From positions 62,001 through 126,000 of the forward strand of contig JACKDW010000001.1 in the NCBI GenBank assembly GCA_020633295.1: a stretch of DNA of 64,000 nt, given 5' to 3'. Shown here piece after piece: positions 51,880 to 59,650 of the stretch. The stretch comes from Myxococcales bacterium. GTDB taxonomy: Bacteria; Myxococcota_A; Polyangia; Nannocystales; Nannocystaceae. The position numbers and the translations under genes are program-made. How positions within the stretch are numbered: position 1 is the stretch's first letter; each line of letters begins with the position of its first letter. The notes beneath the pieces are model-generated. The model had not been told where the DNA came from. It made no database searches and saw only the letters and a list, made by a program, of their open reading frames with translations.

Positions 51880-51963
51880 GAACTCTTCGACGAGCTCTCC
51901 GACGAGCTCTCCGACGAGCTCTCCGACGAGCTCTTCGACGAGCTCTTCGACGAGCTCTTCGAC
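51880..51963 (+). repeat. 12-bp minisatellite, 7 units, just past the acylase stop codon
   Basis: Units GAGCTCTTCGAC and GAGCTCTCCGAC (first copy GAACTCTTCGAC) are repeated seven times, and GACCTCGGCGAY copies flank them. The array starts about 48 bases after the acylase stop. All frames are open through it on both strands, which explains several false reading frames. Confidence 0.93.
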
Positions 51964-52024
51964 GACCTCGGCGGCAACCTCCCGGGTCAACCTCGCGGCG
52001 CGCCGACGAGTACGCGCGCCGTGC

Positions 52025-52030
52025 TACCGT
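52025..52030 (+). promoter_or_regulatory. TACCGT -10 box six bases before ATG (leaderless type)
   Basis: TACCGT, preceded by TGC, is followed by CCCGCC and the ATG at 52037. This is the same TACCGT box as before the 39922 gene. Confidence 0.5.
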
Positions 52031-52036
52031 CCCGCC

Positions 52037-53230
52037 ATGTCGTCGCGCTCGCGCCTGTCCCCTGGTCTAGGTTGTAGCTACATCGCGGTCGCCGGGCTCG
52101 CGCTGCTCACCGCCGCCTGCTCGGGCGACTCCGACGACGCCAGCGGCAGCGACGGGATCACCGGCGCGAGCGCGCCGACCGGCGGCGCGACGCAGTCGCA
52201 GACCACGAGCGAGACCGACAACGCGAGCTCGGCCGGGCCGACCGCAGGCGCCGAGACCGACGGCGCCAGCGGCAGCACGGGCGCGCTCGAGACCTCGGGC
52301 ACGGACCCGATCAAGTACGACGTCGCCGGGGCGCCCGACGGCGGCTCCGGCAGCGAGTGCGGCCTCGAGCCGCACGTCCCCTGCGACGCGGGCGCGAGCG
52401 ACCCGTTCCAGGCGATGGGGCTCAATTGCCCCGGCGAGGGCGGGCTGCAGGTCGCCGGCGAGACGACCTACGCCGATCCGCTCGGCCTCACGATCCTCTC
52501 GAGCTTCGGCGAGGGCGACACCTACCTGCCCACCGAGGGCTCGAGCTACGCGGTGCTCTCGACCGGCGAGGTCGCGCAGCTCTTCGACGCGCCCGACAGC
52601 CCGGGTGACGCGGCGTTCCACTGCAACTCCTGGCTGCCCGCCGACGGCATGGACACGACCAGCTTCCCGCCGCCGATCGTCAAGAACGAGGTCGCCGGCG
52701 ACTGCCTGCAGGACCCCGGGCTCGTGGGCACCGGCGACTGCTCGAACACGATCAAGGATCAGTTCGACCAGAGCGGCTTCAAGTACGACTACCAGGAGCT
52801 GCGGCTGAGCGCGACGGTGCCCGAGGGCGCGAGCTCGCTGAGCTTCGACGTCGCGTTCATGACCAAGGAGTACCCGATCTGGCTCGACAAGCCCTACAAC
52901 GACATGTTCATCGCCTGGCTCGAGTCGAGCGCCTGGACGGGCAACATCTCGTTTGATCCGAACGGCGAGGCGCTCTCGCTCAACGCCGCGTTCTTCGAGT
53001 TCTTCGACGAGGCCGGCGACCTGCCGCAGTTCAGCGGCACGTGCATGCGCTACAGCGCCGGGACCCCGTGGCTGACGACCTCGGTCTCCGTGGTCGCGGG
53101 CGAGACCATCGAGCTCGTGTTCGCGGTGTTCGACGTCGAGGACGTGAACTGGGACAGCGTGGTGCTGCTCGACAACGTGCGCTGGGGCTGCGACGAGATC
53201 GGCGAGCCGGTCACCGAGCCGCCGCAGTAG
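52037..53230 (+). CDS. lipoprotein with choice-of-anchor-L-like domain
   Basis: This 397-residue protein starts at ATG 52037. The lipobox is LLTAAC, and a Ser/Thr/Gly/Ala linker runs to about residue 95. The C-terminal domain has the order typical of choice-of-anchor L domains: SSFGEGDTYLPTEGSSYAVLSTG, LRLSATVPEGASSLSFDVAFMTKEYP, YNDMFIAWLESS, LNAAFFEF, GTPWLTTSVSVVAGETIELVFAVFDVED and DSVVLLDNVRW. The domain is common in secreted proteins of myxobacteria, where its role is unknown. It is likely displayed at the surface. It forms a run with the related lipoprotein genes on both sides. Confidence 0.86.
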   Translation: MSSRSRLSPGLGCSYIAVAGLALLTAACSGDSDDASGSDGITGASAPTGGATQSQTTSETDNASSAGPTAGAETDGASGSTGALETSGTDPIKYDVAGAPDGGSGSECGLEPHVPCDAGASDPFQAMGLNCPGEGGLQVAGETTYADPLGLTILSSFGEGDTYLPTEGSSYAVLSTGEVAQLFDAPDSPGDAAFHCNSWLPADGMDTTSFPPPIVKNEVAGDCLQDPGLVGTGDCSNTIKDQFDQSGFKYDYQELRLSATVPEGASSLSFDVAFMTKEYPIWLDKPYNDMFIAWLESSAWTGNISFDPNGEALSLNAAFFEFFDEAGDLPQFSGTCMRYSAGTPWLTTSVSVVAGETIELVFAVFDVEDVNWDSVVLLDNVRWGCDEIGEPVTEPPQ

Positions 53231-53234
53231 CCGG

Positions 53235-53240
53235 TATCAT
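53235..53240 (+). promoter_or_regulatory. TATCAT -10 box six bases before ATG (leaderless type)
   Basis: TATCAT matches five of six consensus bases and is followed by TGGGTC and the ATG at 53247. It begins only four bases after the stop of the preceding gene, so this gene has its own promoter despite the tight spacing. Confidence 0.55.
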
Positions 53241-53246
53241 TGGGTC

Positions 53247-54047
53247 ATGGCGTCCCCGCGACACGCGCTGCCGCTGATGTTTACGCTCGCGCTCGCGTGC
53301 GGCCCGGTCGGCGACGCGAGCACCGGCACCGACGCCGCGACGAGCACCGACGCAAGCGGCGACGCGACGACCGTCGCGACCAACACCGGCGGCGACGCGA
53401 CGACCAACGCGACGACCGGCGACGCGCTGTGCCCGGCGCCCGAGGACGTGGGCGCGCGCTTCACCGTCGACCCGTGGGAGGACTCGGTCGACAGCGACTG
53501 CACGGTCGACGCGGTCACGACGGATCTCGACGCCGGCGGGGCCTCGTACGAGCTGATCTGCGGCGACGCCTCCCTGACCCTGACGATCGAGGTAGACCCC
53601 TTCCTCCCCCCGCGGCTCGACCTAGGCCAGCAGGTCCACCTCGAGTACATCGTCACGCCGGGCTTCACGACCAGCCAGTGGCTCGCGGTGCACTCCCTCG
53701 ACGTCCCCGGTTGGCTGCTCCTCGGAGGTGTCATGGCCGAGACGCTCGACCCGCCCGGGGACACGCTCTCGACGCTGTTCAAAGCGATCGGTATCGTGGA
53801 AACAGACACGCGCTGCGCGCCCGAGCCCGGGGTGTGCGGGCAGCAGCAGCGGCTCGCGCTCGACGTGTCGGCCCACGGCGCCGTCACGACGCACTTTGAC
53901 CAGCGCGTCGTGTCCGCGGACGACGGCTTCGGCGCCGGCTTTTTCTTGACGATCGAGGCGGCGCGCGACCACATCGACGACGACCTGTGCTTCGACTACC
54001 CGGAGGCGTGGTTTCAGCTGATCACGGTGGCGTACGCGAGCGACTGA
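53247..54047 (+). CDS. lipoprotein of unknown function
   Basis: This 266-residue protein has a lipobox LALAC and a Thr/Asp/Ala/Gly linker to about residue 58. The rest is a beta-rich domain containing CTVDAVTTDLDAGGASYELICGD, LTLTIEVDPF, VHLEYIVTPG and, near the end, CFDYPEAWFQLITVAY. Paired Cys suggest disulphides outside the cytoplasm. I recognise no family. Its own leaderless-type promoter separates it from the 52037 gene. The stop is ten bases from the convergent gene's end. Confidence 0.82.
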   Translation: MASPRHALPLMFTLALACGPVGDASTGTDAATSTDASGDATTVATNTGGDATTNATTGDALCPAPEDVGARFTVDPWEDSVDSDCTVDAVTTDLDAGGASYELICGDASLTLTIEVDPFLPPRLDLGQQVHLEYIVTPGFTTSQWLAVHSLDVPGWLLLGGVMAETLDPPGDTLSTLFKAIGIVETDTRCAPEPGVCGQQQRLALDVSAHGAVTTHFDQRVVSADDGFGAGFFLTIEAARDHIDDDLCFDYPEAWFQLITVAYASD

Positions 54048-54057
54048 GCCGCGCGGC

Positions 54058-54819
54058 TCAGCCCTCCAGCGACCTCGCCGAGCACGCGAAGCTGCGCAGC
54101 AGCGCGCTCCAGGCGTTCTCGTGACACTCGAGCCACAGGTACACGGCTCCGTCGGCGCTCGGGGCGACGCGCAGCCACACGCGCACCTCCCCGTCGTCGG
54201 GCCGCGTCAGCTCGAGCGTGAGGTCGAGCGCGGGTCCGTCACGCTGCTCCGCGCGCACCACGATCCGCGCGCCGTCCCCTAGCGTCGCGCTCACGCGCTC
54301 GAGGACCGCGTCGCGCGTCGCCGGGCCCGACCATCGCTCGACGCGCGCGCGGTACACGAGCGGCCCCCCGGGCTCGTCGCACGACGGGTGCTCGACGGCG
54401 CCGGGCAGCTCGGCGACCTCGGACGAGAGCTCGCGCAGCTCCGACGCGACCGTGATCGGCAAGCGCACGCGCACCTCGTCGTCAAACAGCCGCGAGGCGC
54501 TCGCCAGGCTCGCGGGGCACATGCGCTTGTACGTGCGACCCACCTCGTAGGTCTCGGGGTCATCGCAGTCGAGCCCGCGCGCGAAGGTCTCATCGAAGCT
54601 CGCGATCGCGGGCACGTCGCCCGGCGCGGGCGGCCGTGTCGGCGCGCCCGGGAGCGACACGTCGCGCAGCGCGAGCTCGAGACGAGCGAGCCGCGCGGCG
54701 TCAAACCGCGCGTCGTCGGGCCGCGACGGCGCGCGCGCGCGCGTGCACGCCGTCGCGACCAGCGCGAGCGCGACCGCAGCCGCGCAGCCCAGCGCGAAGC
54801 TCGAGCGAGGAGCGGGCAT
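54058..54819 (-). CDS. lipoprotein of unknown function
   Basis: This 253-residue protein starts at ATG 54819 (a GTG nine bases upstream is possible). The signal is FALGCAAAVALALVATAC with a good lipobox. The mature part has an Asp/Arg/Ala-rich start, then ETFARGLDCDDPETYEVG and RMCPASLAS, and a C-terminal domain with LERVSATLGDGARIVV, LDLTLELTRPDDGEVRVWLRV and VYLWLECHENAWSALLRSFAC. I recognise no family. It follows the MATE exporter gene by 34 bases on the same strand, so the two may share a transcript. Confidence 0.8.
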   Translation of the reverse strand: MPAPRSSFALGCAAAVALALVATACTRARAPSRPDDARFDAARLARLELALRDVSLPGAPTRPPAPGDVPAIASFDETFARGLDCDDPETYEVGRTYKRMCPASLASASRLFDDEVRVRLPITVASELRELSSEVAELPGAVEHPSCDEPGGPLVYRARVERWSGPATRDAVLERVSATLGDGARIVVRAEQRDGPALDLTLELTRPDDGEVRVWLRVAPSADGAVYLWLECHENAWSALLRSFACSARSLEG

Positions 54820-54853
54820 CACCGGCACCTACGCGCCGGGGCCGACGTGGGTC

Positions 54854-56242
54854 TCACGGCGCGCTCGACGTCTCGGCGTGGACCAGCGCGCGGGCCCGCG
54901 CGGGCCCGCGCAGCGCGACGAAGGTGATGAACAGCGCGGCCACGACCCCGAGCCCGAGCGTCAGCCCCCACCACAGCCCGGGCACGCCGAGCCCGCGTTC
55001 GAACGCGAGCCAGTACGCGAGCGGGAGCGCGAGCCCGTAGAACGCGACGAGGTGAAAGCTCGCGGCCACGGTGGTGCGCCCCATCGCGCGCAGGATCGCC
55101 GCGCCGACGACCTGCGCGCCGTCGAAGAGCTGGAATGCGGCGGCGATCGGCAGCAGCGCGGCCGCGGCCGCGATCACCGAGGCGTCGGCGGTGTAGATCC
55201 GCGGCAGCACCCCGCGCAGCGCGATGAACAGCGTGGCCGAGCCGGTCATGACGCCGCCGCCGAGCGCGAGCGCGACCCAGGCCGAGCGCTGCGCCGACGC
55301 GGGCGCGCCGGCGCCGAGCAGGTTGCCGACGCGCGTGGTCGCGGCCATCGAGATCCCGAGCGGGACCATGAACGCGAGCGACGCGAGGTTGAGCACCACG
55401 ATGTGGCTGGCGAGCGCGACGGCGCCGAGGCTGCCGGCGAGCAGCGTCGCGATCTGGAACGCCCACATCTCGAAGGAGAACTGCAGCCCGAGCGGCACGC
55501 CGTGGCGCAGGATCTCGCCGAGCCCGCGCGCGCTCGCGATCTCGCGCCAGCGCCACGGCGGCCAGACGTCCGCGAGCAGGCGCCCGCGCCAGATCCACAG
55601 CGCGAGCGCGAGCACGAGCGTGACGCGGGTGAGCCCCGTCGCGATCCCGGCGCCGCGCAGCCCGAGCGGCTCGATCATAAGTGGCCCAAGGGACACCCCG
55701 TAGATGAGCGCGGCGTTGAGCGCGACGTTGAGCAGGTTGGCGAAGAGCACCACCCACATCGCCGGCGACGTGATCCCGCGGGCCTGCAGGCTCTGGCGCA
55801 GCAGGATGTAGATCAGGAAGGCCGGCAGCCCGGGGTACTGGACCTGCACGTACTCGTGGGCCATGCGCGCGAGCGCGGGCTCCTGGCCGGCGAGCAGCAG
55901 CGCGTCCTCGGTCTGCAGCCACAGCGCGCCGATCGGCAGGCTCGCGAGCGCGGCGATGATGATGCCGCGCTGAACCGCGCGACCGAAGGCCTCGTGCGCG
56001 CCGGCGCCGTGGGCCTGCGAGACGATCGGGTCGATGCCGAACACGAGGCCCATGCCCATGACCATGGTCCCCCAGGTCCACAGCACGCCGAGCGCCGCGG
56101 CCGCGAGCGCGTCGACGCCGACGTGGCCGACCATCAGCATGTCGACGACGCCGAGCATCATCGAGCCGAGCTGCGAGATGATCATCGGCACCGCGAGGAT
56201 CAGCAGGCGCCGAAGCTCTAAACCAGGTCGAAGGGGCTCCAT
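54854..56242 (-). CDS. MATE family multidrug/metabolite efflux protein
   Basis: This 462-residue inner-membrane exporter has twelve hydrophobic segments. It starts ELRRLLILAVPMIISQLGSMMLGVVDMLMVGHVG, the typical MATE opening, and has GIDPIVSQAHGAG and a second-half counterpart PLGLQFSFEMWAFQIATLLAG. Later motifs are ATTRVGNLLGAG and FDGAQVVGAAILRAMGRT. It should expel drugs or metabolites using H+ or Na+. The ATG at 56242 has no clear Shine-Dalgarno. A TGCTACGGT extended -10 box is about 25 bases upstream. Confidence 0.94.
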   Translation of the reverse strand: MEPLRPGLELRRLLILAVPMIISQLGSMMLGVVDMLMVGHVGVDALAAAALGVLWTWGTMVMGMGLVFGIDPIVSQAHGAGAHEAFGRAVQRGIIIAALASLPIGALWLQTEDALLLAGQEPALARMAHEYVQVQYPGLPAFLIYILLRQSLQARGITSPAMWVVLFANLLNVALNAALIYGVSLGPLMIEPLGLRGAGIATGLTRVTLVLALALWIWRGRLLADVWPPWRWREIASARGLGEILRHGVPLGLQFSFEMWAFQIATLLAGSLGAVALASHIVVLNLASLAFMVPLGISMAATTRVGNLLGAGAPASAQRSAWVALALGGGVMTGSATLFIALRGVLPRIYTADASVIAAAAALLPIAAAFQLFDGAQVVGAAILRAMGRTTVAASFHLVAFYGLALPLAYWLAFERGLGVPGLWWGLTLGLGVVAALFITFVALRGPARARALVHAETSSAP

Positions 56243-56266
56243 CACGCGTCGGCTCAGGGGCGTGGG

Positions 56267-56275
56267 ACCGTAGCA
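56267..56275 (-). promoter_or_regulatory. extended -10 box TGCTACGGT before the MATE gene
   Basis: Read on the minus strand this is TGC followed by TACGGT, very similar to TGCTACCGT (52023) and TGCTACACT (25913). The transcript would start near 56260 with a short leader. Confidence 0.4.
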
Positions 56276-56344
56276 CCGTTTCTCGCGGGCACCAGCCCGC
56301 GCGGCGCGCGTTCGCGCGCGCGGGCTTGCTGACGCCGCGCAACG

Positions 56345-56809
56345 ATGCGATCAATGGACATGCGCCGCTTCGCCCTGCTCGTCCTCCTCGGCCTCGGACT
56401 GCCCGCCTGCGCCAACAAGCCAGCGACCCCGAGCGAGGTGTCGGTGCACAGCGAGACGCTGCCGGAGGGCGACGCGAACCTCACGCTCGACTTGCTCTAC
56501 GCGGCCAAGGGCGACCGCAAGGTCGAGCTGATCCTCAAGATGCGCGTCAGCGGCATGAACGAGACCGAGAAGCTCGTCGGCGAGGTCTACATCAAGGGCT
56601 TCAACATCGAGGACGGCGGGACCCGCTGGGACGGCTTCGTCCCGCCGCGCGAGCCCCAGACCTTCCGCGTCACGCTGCGGATCCCGGAGGGCAACGACTC
56701 GGCCTCGGCGACCGTCTCGCTCTCGCGCTCGCACGACAGCAGCGTGCTGCTGCGCGAGGAGCTCGAGTTCACCGTCGACGAGGCCGGCCTCGTGTCCGGG
56801 CCGCAGTAG
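56345..56809 (+). CDS. small lipoprotein, function unknown
   Basis: This protein has up to 154 residues; ATG codons at 56345, 56354 and 56360 are all possible and all keep the signal RRFALLVLLGLGLPAC. The mature part is a single beta-rich domain (LTLDLLYAAKGDRKVELILKMRVSG, FRVTLRIPEGNDSASATVSLSRS, REELEFTVDEAGLVSGPQ). It may be an immunoglobulin-like or lipid-binding fold. I recognise no family. It lies alone between the MATE gene (divergent) and the DUF6159 gene. Confidence 0.82.
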   Translation: MRSMDMRRFALLVLLGLGLPACANKPATPSEVSVHSETLPEGDANLTLDLLYAAKGDRKVELILKMRVSGMNETEKLVGEVYIKGFNIEDGGTRWDGFVPPREPQTFRVTLRIPEGNDSASATVSLSRSHDSSVLLREELEFTVDEAGLVSGPQ

Positions 56810-56908
56810 CTGCGGCGCGCGCTCGAGGGCGAACGCGCGGCGGCGCGCGGGCCCAACGCGATCGAACAGGTCCCAAGGGACATACCTAGCTTGCTATGCT
56901 CGCGCCCC

Positions 56909-57760
56909 ATGAACGCCCTCTCCAGGAGTTGGCAGCTGACCAAGCTCAGCTTCCGCGTCATCGGCCAGGACAAGGAGCTGCTGCTGTACCCGCTGCTCTC
57001 CCTGCTGCTCTCGGTCGCGTTCCTGATCGCGCTGCTCTACCCGACGCTGTGGGTGCAGCTGTCCGACGACGGCTCGATCGAGTGGGGCTTTCTGGAGATC
57101 ATGGTCACCTTCGTGACCTACCTGGGCGTCGCGTTCATCGCCACGTTCTTCAACGTCTGCGTCGTGTTCACGGCCAAGACGCGCTTCGAGGGCGGCGACG
57201 CGACCTTCGCCCAGAGCGTCCGCTTCGCGCTTAGTCGCGTCCACCTGATCCTCGGCTGGGCGACGATCTCGGCGACCGTCGGGCTGATCTTCCGCGCGAT
57301 CGATCACCTCGCCGAGCGCCTCGGCGGGATCGGCGAGATCGTCGTCGGCGTGCTGCGCTCGCTGCTCGGGATGGTCTGGAGCGTGATCACGATGTTCGTG
57401 ATCCCGGCGATGGTCTACAAGGGCCTCACGCCGATCCCCGCGATCAAGGACTCCTTCGAGGTGCTCAAGCAGACCTGGGGCGAGAGCCTGGTCCGCCACT
57501 TCGGCTTCGGCCTCGTGCAGTTCCTGTGCTTCTTCGCGGGCGCGCTCGCGTTCGGCGGGCTGTTTCGGGTGATGAGCCCGAGCGGCGCGCTCTCGGGCGC
57601 GCTCGTCGTGCTCGCGATCATCTACTTCGTCGGCGTCGTGTTCGTGTTCCTGCTCGCCGAGATGATCTTCAACACCGCGCTGTACCACTACGCGGCCAAC
57701 GGCGAGCTCGCGCCGGGCTACGACGAAGAGACGATGCGCGGGGCGTTCCGCGTGAAGTGA
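56909..57760 (+). CDS. DUF6159 family membrane protein
   Basis: This 283-residue protein starts at ATG 56909 (an upstream in-frame ATG at 56891 is less likely). It has about six hydrophobic segments, including LLLYPLLSLLLSVAFLIALLYP, GVAFIATFFNVCVV, LLGMVWSVITMFVIPAMV and ALVVLAIIYFVGVVFVFLLA. The pattern SWQLTKLSFRVIGQDKELLLYP at the start and FNTALYHYAANGE near the end is that of DUF6159 proteins, of unknown function. The TATGCT sequence eight bases upstream of the start could be a promoter box. Single gene. Confidence 0.85.
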   Translation: MNALSRSWQLTKLSFRVIGQDKELLLYPLLSLLLSVAFLIALLYPTLWVQLSDDGSIEWGFLEIMVTFVTYLGVAFIATFFNVCVVFTAKTRFEGGDATFAQSVRFALSRVHLILGWATISATVGLIFRAIDHLAERLGGIGEIVVGVLRSLLGMVWSVITMFVIPAMVYKGLTPIPAIKDSFEVLKQTWGESLVRHFGFGLVQFLCFFAGALAFGGLFRVMSPSGALSGALVVLAIIYFVGVVFVFLLAEMIFNTALYHYAANGELAPGYDEETMRGAFRVK

Positions 57761-57906
57761 TCGCGGGCGCGCGCGGGGACGTCGGCGTCGGCGCCGGCCG
57801 CGAACAGCTGTCCAAACGCGCCGGTTGAACATTCGTGCGTAAACCACACATCGTCGCGTGACCGCGCGCTTGTGAGCGAGTGCGTCATTCCGGTAGCGTC
57901 AAGAGC

Positions 57907-59649
57907 GTGTCATGGGCTCGCACACCGCTCCTCCTCGCCGGCGCACTCCTGACGATCGCTCCGCTGGGGGCGTGCGGCGACAGCGACGGCGAGACGGGCA
58001 CGGACAGCGACGGCACGACCGGCGACGAGAGCGAGGCCGGCAGCGACGGCGCGACCACTGAGGGCGGGACCGCGGGCGAGAGCGAGACGGGCGGCGAGAC
58101 CGACGGGCCGCCGGCGGGCTGGTCGTTCGACCCGGTCCGCGCGAACCCCAACCTCGACGACGATAACGGGGAGGCGCGCGCGGACTGGCTCGAGACCCCG
58201 TTCGACGGCGACGACGACCTGCTCGCGCTGCCGCTGCCCCTGCTGCCCGCCGGCGACCAGGTCCGCGTCGCGCTCAGCGGCGACGTCGACGTCATCCGGG
58301 TCTGGACGGCCGACGGCAAGGCGCCCGCGCTGGGCTCGGGCAACCCCGACGACGCCCTCGAGCTGACGCTCGCGTCCTCCGGCGACCCGATCACGCTGAC
58401 GCTCGAGTTCGGCGACTACAACGCCGTCGGCGCGCTCGAGCTCGAGCACCTCGACGCCGGCGGGGCGGTGGTCGAGTCCGCGACCGTGTCGCTGCGCTCG
58501 TCCCCGCTGATCATGAACCACCACCTGCTGCCTGCCGAGCGCCTGTGGGTCGTCGACACCCAGGGCTGCAGCGGCGCGAACACGGGCTTCGTCGGCGGCT
58601 ACAAGGACGCGCTCGGCGACCGCGTGGTCGTGGTCCCGGGGACGTCGTACGGCTGCGACCGCTGGATCCAGGACGAGATCGAGTTCTCGACCTCCTTCGA
58701 CCAAGACGGCCGGCGGCTCAACACCACCATCGACTCGATCCGCGACCGCGAGCTCGACGACCTCCCAGAGGACATCTGGTTCGGCCCCGGCGACGCGCTC
58801 GGGACCTGGGGCGCCGCCGGGCAAGAGACGACCTTCGACTCGTTCGGCAACCTCGAGGCCAGCCCGCCCGTGACGGTCGACGGCGTCGAGTACCCCTACG
58901 GGCGCATCTACTACGGCAACCAGGGCGGCGTCGGGCTGCACCCCGGGCTCCAGGCGTTCCTCGCCAGCCAGTCCGTGCAGGAGCCGTTCGAGGTCGACAG
59001 CACCTGGCTGTGCGTCGGTCACGTCGACGAGTGGATCAGCTTCATCCCCGACGCGTCCGCGCCCAAGGGCTTCCGCATGCTCTACGCCGACGTCGACGCC
59101 GGCTACGCGCTGCTCGAGCAGCTCGGCGCCGGCACCTCGCTCGGCCGCTACGGGCCTGATCACGGCTACAGCTCGGTCGGCGCGATCCTCGGGGACGCGG
59201 GCCTGCGCGCCTACAACGAGGACCTGCGCGACGACCACCTGCTGCCGATGCGCGCGCGCATGATGACCGAGCTCGGGCTCAGCGAGGAGGACGTGATCGA
59301 CGTCCCGAGCCTGTTCGAAGAGGTCAGCGGCTTCTGCCGCAGCCCGGGCAAGGCGCTCGCGCTCATCCCCGGCACGGTCAACCTGATCGTCGCCAACTTC
59401 GGCGAGGGCGACGACCACCTGTTCATCCCCGACCCGTTCCTGCGCGGCAACGGCGAGGGTCAGGGCGCCGACGCGCTGATCGAGTGGTTCAACAACAACA
59501 TGCCGCCGGCGCTGCAGCTCCACTTCATCGACGACTGGTACTCGTATCACCTGCAGCGCGGCGAGGTGCACTGCGGCACCAACGTGCGCCGCACGCCGGA
59601 GCACACAGACTGGTGGGAGGTCGCCGCGCACCTCCTGGGAGGGAACTGA
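57907..59649 (+). CDS. secreted peptidylarginine deiminase (PAD family) lipoprotein
   Basis: PAD enzymes convert protein arginine to citrulline, usually with Ca2+. This protein has 580 residues if GTG 57907 is used (TAGCGT lies seven bases upstream); GTG 57880 would add nine. The lipobox is APLGAC, followed by a Gly/Ser/Thr/Asp/Glu linker to about residue 70 and a beta-sandwich region. The catalytic domain carries WIQDEIEFS (Asp256), GHVDEW (His372, Asp374), VANFGEGDDHLFIPDPF and EVHCGTNVRR (Cys556). These match human PAD4 Asp350, His471, Asp473 and Cys645 in order and spacing. It should act outside the cytoplasm, possibly on host, prey or its own surface proteins. It is followed one base later by a HEAT protein gene. 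Confidence 0.93.
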   Translation: MSWARTPLLLAGALLTIAPLGACGDSDGETGTDSDGTTGDESEAGSDGATTEGGTAGESETGGETDGPPAGWSFDPVRANPNLDDDNGEARADWLETPFDGDDDLLALPLPLLPAGDQVRVALSGDVDVIRVWTADGKAPALGSGNPDDALELTLASSGDPITLTLEFGDYNAVGALELEHLDAGGAVVESATVSLRSSPLIMNHHLLPAERLWVVDTQGCSGANTGFVGGYKDALGDRVVVVPGTSYGCDRWIQDEIEFSTSFDQDGRRLNTTIDSIRDRELDDLPEDIWFGPGDALGTWGAAGQETTFDSFGNLEASPPVTVDGVEYPYGRIYYGNQGGVGLHPGLQAFLASQSVQEPFEVDSTWLCVGHVDEWISFIPDASAPKGFRMLYADVDAGYALLEQLGAGTSLGRYGPDHGYSSVGAILGDAGLRAYNEDLRDDHLLPMRARMMTELGLSEEDVIDVPSLFEEVSGFCRSPGKALALIPGTVNLIVANFGEGDDHLFIPDPFLRGNGEGQGADALIEWFNNNMPPALQLHFIDDWYSYHLQRGEVHCGTNVRRTPEHTDWWEVAAHLLGGN

Positions 59650-59650
59650 G

